14,156 bases of DNA, taken from Acidothermaceae bacterium. GTDB lineage: Bacteria; Actinomycetota; Actinomycetes; Acidothermales; Acidothermaceae. The notes below the pieces were generated by a model that searched no databases, had not been told where the DNA came from, and was given only the letters and a program-made list of their open reading frames with translations. Positions 12,629 to 14,156 of the stretch are shown piece by piece. Positions within the stretch are counted from its first letter, which is position 1; the number at the start of each line of letters is the position of its first letter. A program made the translations under genes and the position numbers. Location: contig JAICLV010000053.1 in NCBI GenBank assembly GCA_025925185.1, positions 1 to 14,156 of the forward strand. Direction: 5' to 3'.

Positions 12629-13309
12629 GTGAAGTGGGCACAGCTATGGACGCGGTCTCGTGGTGAGCGCCCGTCTACCGTGCCAGCGCGACGCCACGTT
12701 GTGACGCCGGCCGCGCGGGCAGCGAATCATCCTGACGCGATCCGCGCGGCGCTTCTCGCGATGGCCGGAAGTCCACGCGGCCTGGTGAGCTACGACGAGG
12801 CGGTCGCCACGGTCTGCGAAGCCACCGGTTGGCCGGTCGGACACGCGTGGTTGCTGGGCCCGACGGGCTGGCGCTCGTCCGGGGCGTGGCATGCAACGCT
12901 CGACGAGGTCGCTTCCAAGGCGCTGCGCGAGACCACCGCCATGACCGACCTCGGCTCCGGCCGTGGCATCGTCGCGGCGGTGCTGCACCTGCAGTCGTGC
13001 CGGTTCCTGCCGGGTCTCGAGGGCCTCGGCTCACCGCTTCGTCAGGCCCAGGCAGCGGCGCTCGGCTTGCGTGGCGTCGTCGGCGTGCCGGTGCACAGCG
13101 GCACCGGGTCGAGCCGTCGGGTCAGCGGCGTGCTCGAGTTCATCACGGTCGGCGAGGTCGAGCCGGACGGCGGGCTCGCCGAGGCCCTGCTCGAGGTCGC
13201 CGCGCACACCCGGCGCCGGGTGACCCACAAGCGCCGGCTGGCTTCCGCGGCGGCGACGCCGTCGACCGAGGCGGCAACCGCCGAACTGCGCGACGACCTC
13301 GCCGGCTGA
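12629..13309 (+). CDS. Stand-alone GAF-like domain protein
   Basis: Up to 226 residues long. Residues about 53-200 look like a GAF sensor domain: SYDEAVATVCEATGWPVGHA (54-73), a tryptophan-rich WLL..WRSSGAWH stretch, a Gly-rich turn (109-114), GLRGVVGVPVHS (146-157) and SGVLEFITVGEVEPDGGLAE (166-185). The conserved GWPVGHAWLL-like start is typical of GAF domains found in actinobacterial sensor kinases and cyclases, but no output domain is attached. The role and any ligand are unknown. The start is uncertain: GTG 12629 has no SD, and in-frame GTGs at 12680 and 12701 are equally possible and would trim an Arg/Pro-rich N-terminus. It follows the palindrome after the CoA-binding gene, so it probably has its own promoter, and it converges with purE, its stop 6 nt from purE's. 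Confidence 0.72.
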   Translation: MKWAQLWTRSRGERPSTVPARRHVVTPAARAANHPDAIRAALLAMAGSPRGLVSYDEAVATVCEATGWPVGHAWLLGPTGWRSSGAWHATLDEVASKALRETTAMTDLGSGRGIVAAVLHLQSCRFLPGLEGLGSPLRQAQAAALGLRGVVGVPVHSGTGSSRRVSGVLEFITVGEVEPDGGLAEALLEVAAHTRRRVTHKRRLASAAATPSTEAATAELRDDLAG

Positions 13310-13320
13310 CGTCCGTCAGC
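13305..13320. terminator. Inverted repeat spanning the convergent stops of the GAF and purE genes
   Basis: GCTGACG (13305-13311) and CGTCAGC (13314-13320) are exact reverse complements around two bases. The TGA stops of both convergent genes lie in the arms. It is smaller than the LCP/thioesterase palindrome but arranged the same way, so it may serve as a bidirectional terminator. Confidence 0.45.
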
Positions 13321-13810
13321 GCAACCGTTGCTGCAGCGCGTCGTCCTTCTCACGCACAAGACCGACCAGCGACGCCTGGAACGCCGCGTACCGCTCGCGC
13401 AGCGCGTCGTCCAAAGCCCCAAGAATGCGGACGGCGAGCAAGCCCGCGTTGCGCGCGGCCCCGACACCGACGGTGGCGACCGGCACGCCCGCGGGCATCT
13501 GCACGATCGACAGCAACGAGTCGAGGCCGTCGAGGTACTTGAGCGGGACGGGTACGCCGATGACCGGCAGCGGCGTCATCGAGGCGACCATGCCCGGCAG
13601 GTGCGCCGCACCACCGGCGCCCGCGATGATGACGCGCACCCCGCGAGTGGCGGCCGCCTCGGCATAATCGAGCATGCCGCGGGGAGAGCGGTGCGCCGAC
13701 ACGACGTGCACCTCGTGCTCGACACCGAACTCGGTGAGCGCGCGCGCGGCCGGCTGCATCGTGGGCCAGTCGCTGTCGCTGCCCATGATCACGCCAACCA
13801 GCGGGGTCAT
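13316..13810 (-). CDS. purE: N5-carboxyaminoimidazole ribonucleotide mutase (PurE, class I)
   Basis: PurE converts N5-carboxyaminoimidazole ribonucleotide into 4-carboxy-5-aminoimidazole ribonucleotide, step six of purine synthesis, in the cytoplasm. The 164-residue length is normal for class I. Motifs are GSDSDWP (10-16), the active-site [11 protein letters not shown] (37-47) with His40, [12 protein letters not shown] (63-74), [20 protein letters not shown] (85-104) with [10 protein letters not shown] just after, and [10 protein letters not shown] (121-130). ATG 13810 has a GAGGAG SD 7 nt upstream. Its start is 2 nt after the stop of purK, the expected partner that makes its substrate, so the two are clearly an operon. 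Confidence 0.96.
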   Translation of the reverse strand: MTPLVGVIMGSDSDWPTMQPAARALTEFGVEHEVHVVSAHRSPRGMLDYAEAAATRGVRVIIAGAGGAAHLPGMVASMTPLPVIGVPVPLKYLDGLDSLLSIVQMPAGVPVATVGVGAARNAGLLAVRILGALDDALRERYAAFQASLVGLVREKDDALQQRLR

Positions 13811-13812
13811 GT

Positions 13813-14156
13813 TCAGGCTCCTCGTCGTAGATGGTCGGCGGCGCGGGCGGCGCGGGCGCGCAACGTGGTCACGTCGTCCCCGCAGATGCTGACATGGCCG
13901 ATCTTGCGGCCGGGCCGCACGCCCTTGCCGTACAGATGCACGTGCACTGCCGGGTCGATGAGCACGTCGGGTACGCGCCGCGCCAGGCCGGCGTTGCCGT
14001 CGTCGCCACCGAGGACGTTCGCCATGACGGTCACCGGGGCGATCGCCGCGGTGTCGCCGAGCGGCCAGTCGAGCACCGCGCGCAGGTGCTGCTCAAACTG
14101 CGACGTCGTCGAGCCGTCGATGGTCCAGTGGCCGCTGTTGTGCGGGCGCATCGCCA
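13813..14156 (-). CDS. purK: N5-carboxyaminoimidazole ribonucleotide synthase (PurK), C-terminal part
   Basis: Only the last 114 codons are in the window; the gene enters from the right edge. PurK is an ATP-grasp enzyme that carboxylates aminoimidazole ribonucleotide with bicarbonate and ATP, feeding PurE. The visible part contains the diagnostic [20 protein letters not shown] segment near the edge, then [11 protein letters not shown] and [10 protein letters not shown]. The C-terminal lobe has [18 protein letters not shown], all typical of PurK. The methionine at 14151 is internal to this conserved block and is not the start. It ends 2 nt before the purE start codon. Confidence 0.94.
   Translation of the reverse strand, partial: AMRPHNSGHWTIDGSTTSQFEQHLRAVLDWPLGDTAAIAPVTVMANVLGGDDGNAGLARRVPDVLIDPAVHVHLYGKGVRPGRKIGHVSICGDDVTTLRARAARAADHLRRGA

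Noticed and set aside
1..14156. An accessory or mobile island, defence system or biosynthetic cluster
   Set aside because: Gene content is core envelope and purine metabolism, codon use looks uniform, and no integrase, transposase, tRNA boundary or toxin-antitoxin pair is visible.

Overview
This window comes from a very GC-rich actinobacterium. The third codon positions are almost all G or C, GTG starts are common, and Shine-Dalgarno (SD) sequences of the AGGAG type precede most genes. The protein families also fit: LytR-CpsA-Psr (LCP) proteins with a LytR_C tail, DUF4232 lipoproteins, DUF2795, a FadE25-type acyl-CoA dehydrogenase and purE/purK. I cannot name the genus. No tRNA, rRNA, CRISPR array, insertion sequence, phage gene or other sign of recent transfer is visible.

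Layout. Positions 1-4781 are a minus-strand block read right to left: a disulfide-rich three-module lipoprotein (4781-3273), a long-form RmlA-type sugar-1-phosphate nucleotidylyltransferase (3204-2140), and a large multi-pass membrane protein of glycosyltransferase-C type (2073 to beyond position 1). Diverging from it on the plus strand are two LCP ligases in tandem (4917-6389 and 6546-8138). They meet a minus-strand acyl-CoA thioesterase (8667-8149) tail to tail across a 22-bp perfect palindrome that holds both stop codons. Next on the minus strand are an acyl-CoA dehydrogenase (10147-8981) and a closely coupled 45-residue C-x2-C/H-x2-C protein (8970-8833). A repeat-rich gap of about 165 bp separates these from the thioesterase. 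Diverging at about 10.2 kb is a plus-strand set: UDP-glucose dehydrogenase (10305-11630), a DUF2795 protein (11699-12121), a CoA-binding protein (12141-12569) that ends at a 24-bp palindrome, and a stand-alone GAF-like protein (to 13309). That set converges on the minus-strand purine pair purK (partial, at the right edge) and purE.

How it works together. RmlA (dTDP-glucose), UDP-glucose dehydrogenase (UDP-glucuronate), a membrane sugar transferase and two LCP proteins are the expected parts for making a cell-wall glycopolymer and attaching it to peptidoglycan. The proximity of purK, purE, a FadE25-like dehydrogenase, an LCP gene and rhamnose-type genes recalls the Mycobacterium tuberculosis region around Rv3264c-Rv3276c. 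I therefore read this as a conserved chromosomal neighbourhood, not an accessory island. I found no new multi-gene system. The least explained items are the recurrent hairpins that contain or touch stop codons, the repeat cluster at 8.7-8.85 kb, the three-module cysteine-rich lipoprotein, the tiny zinc-ribbon-like protein and the C-terminal cysteines shared by the two LCP proteins.
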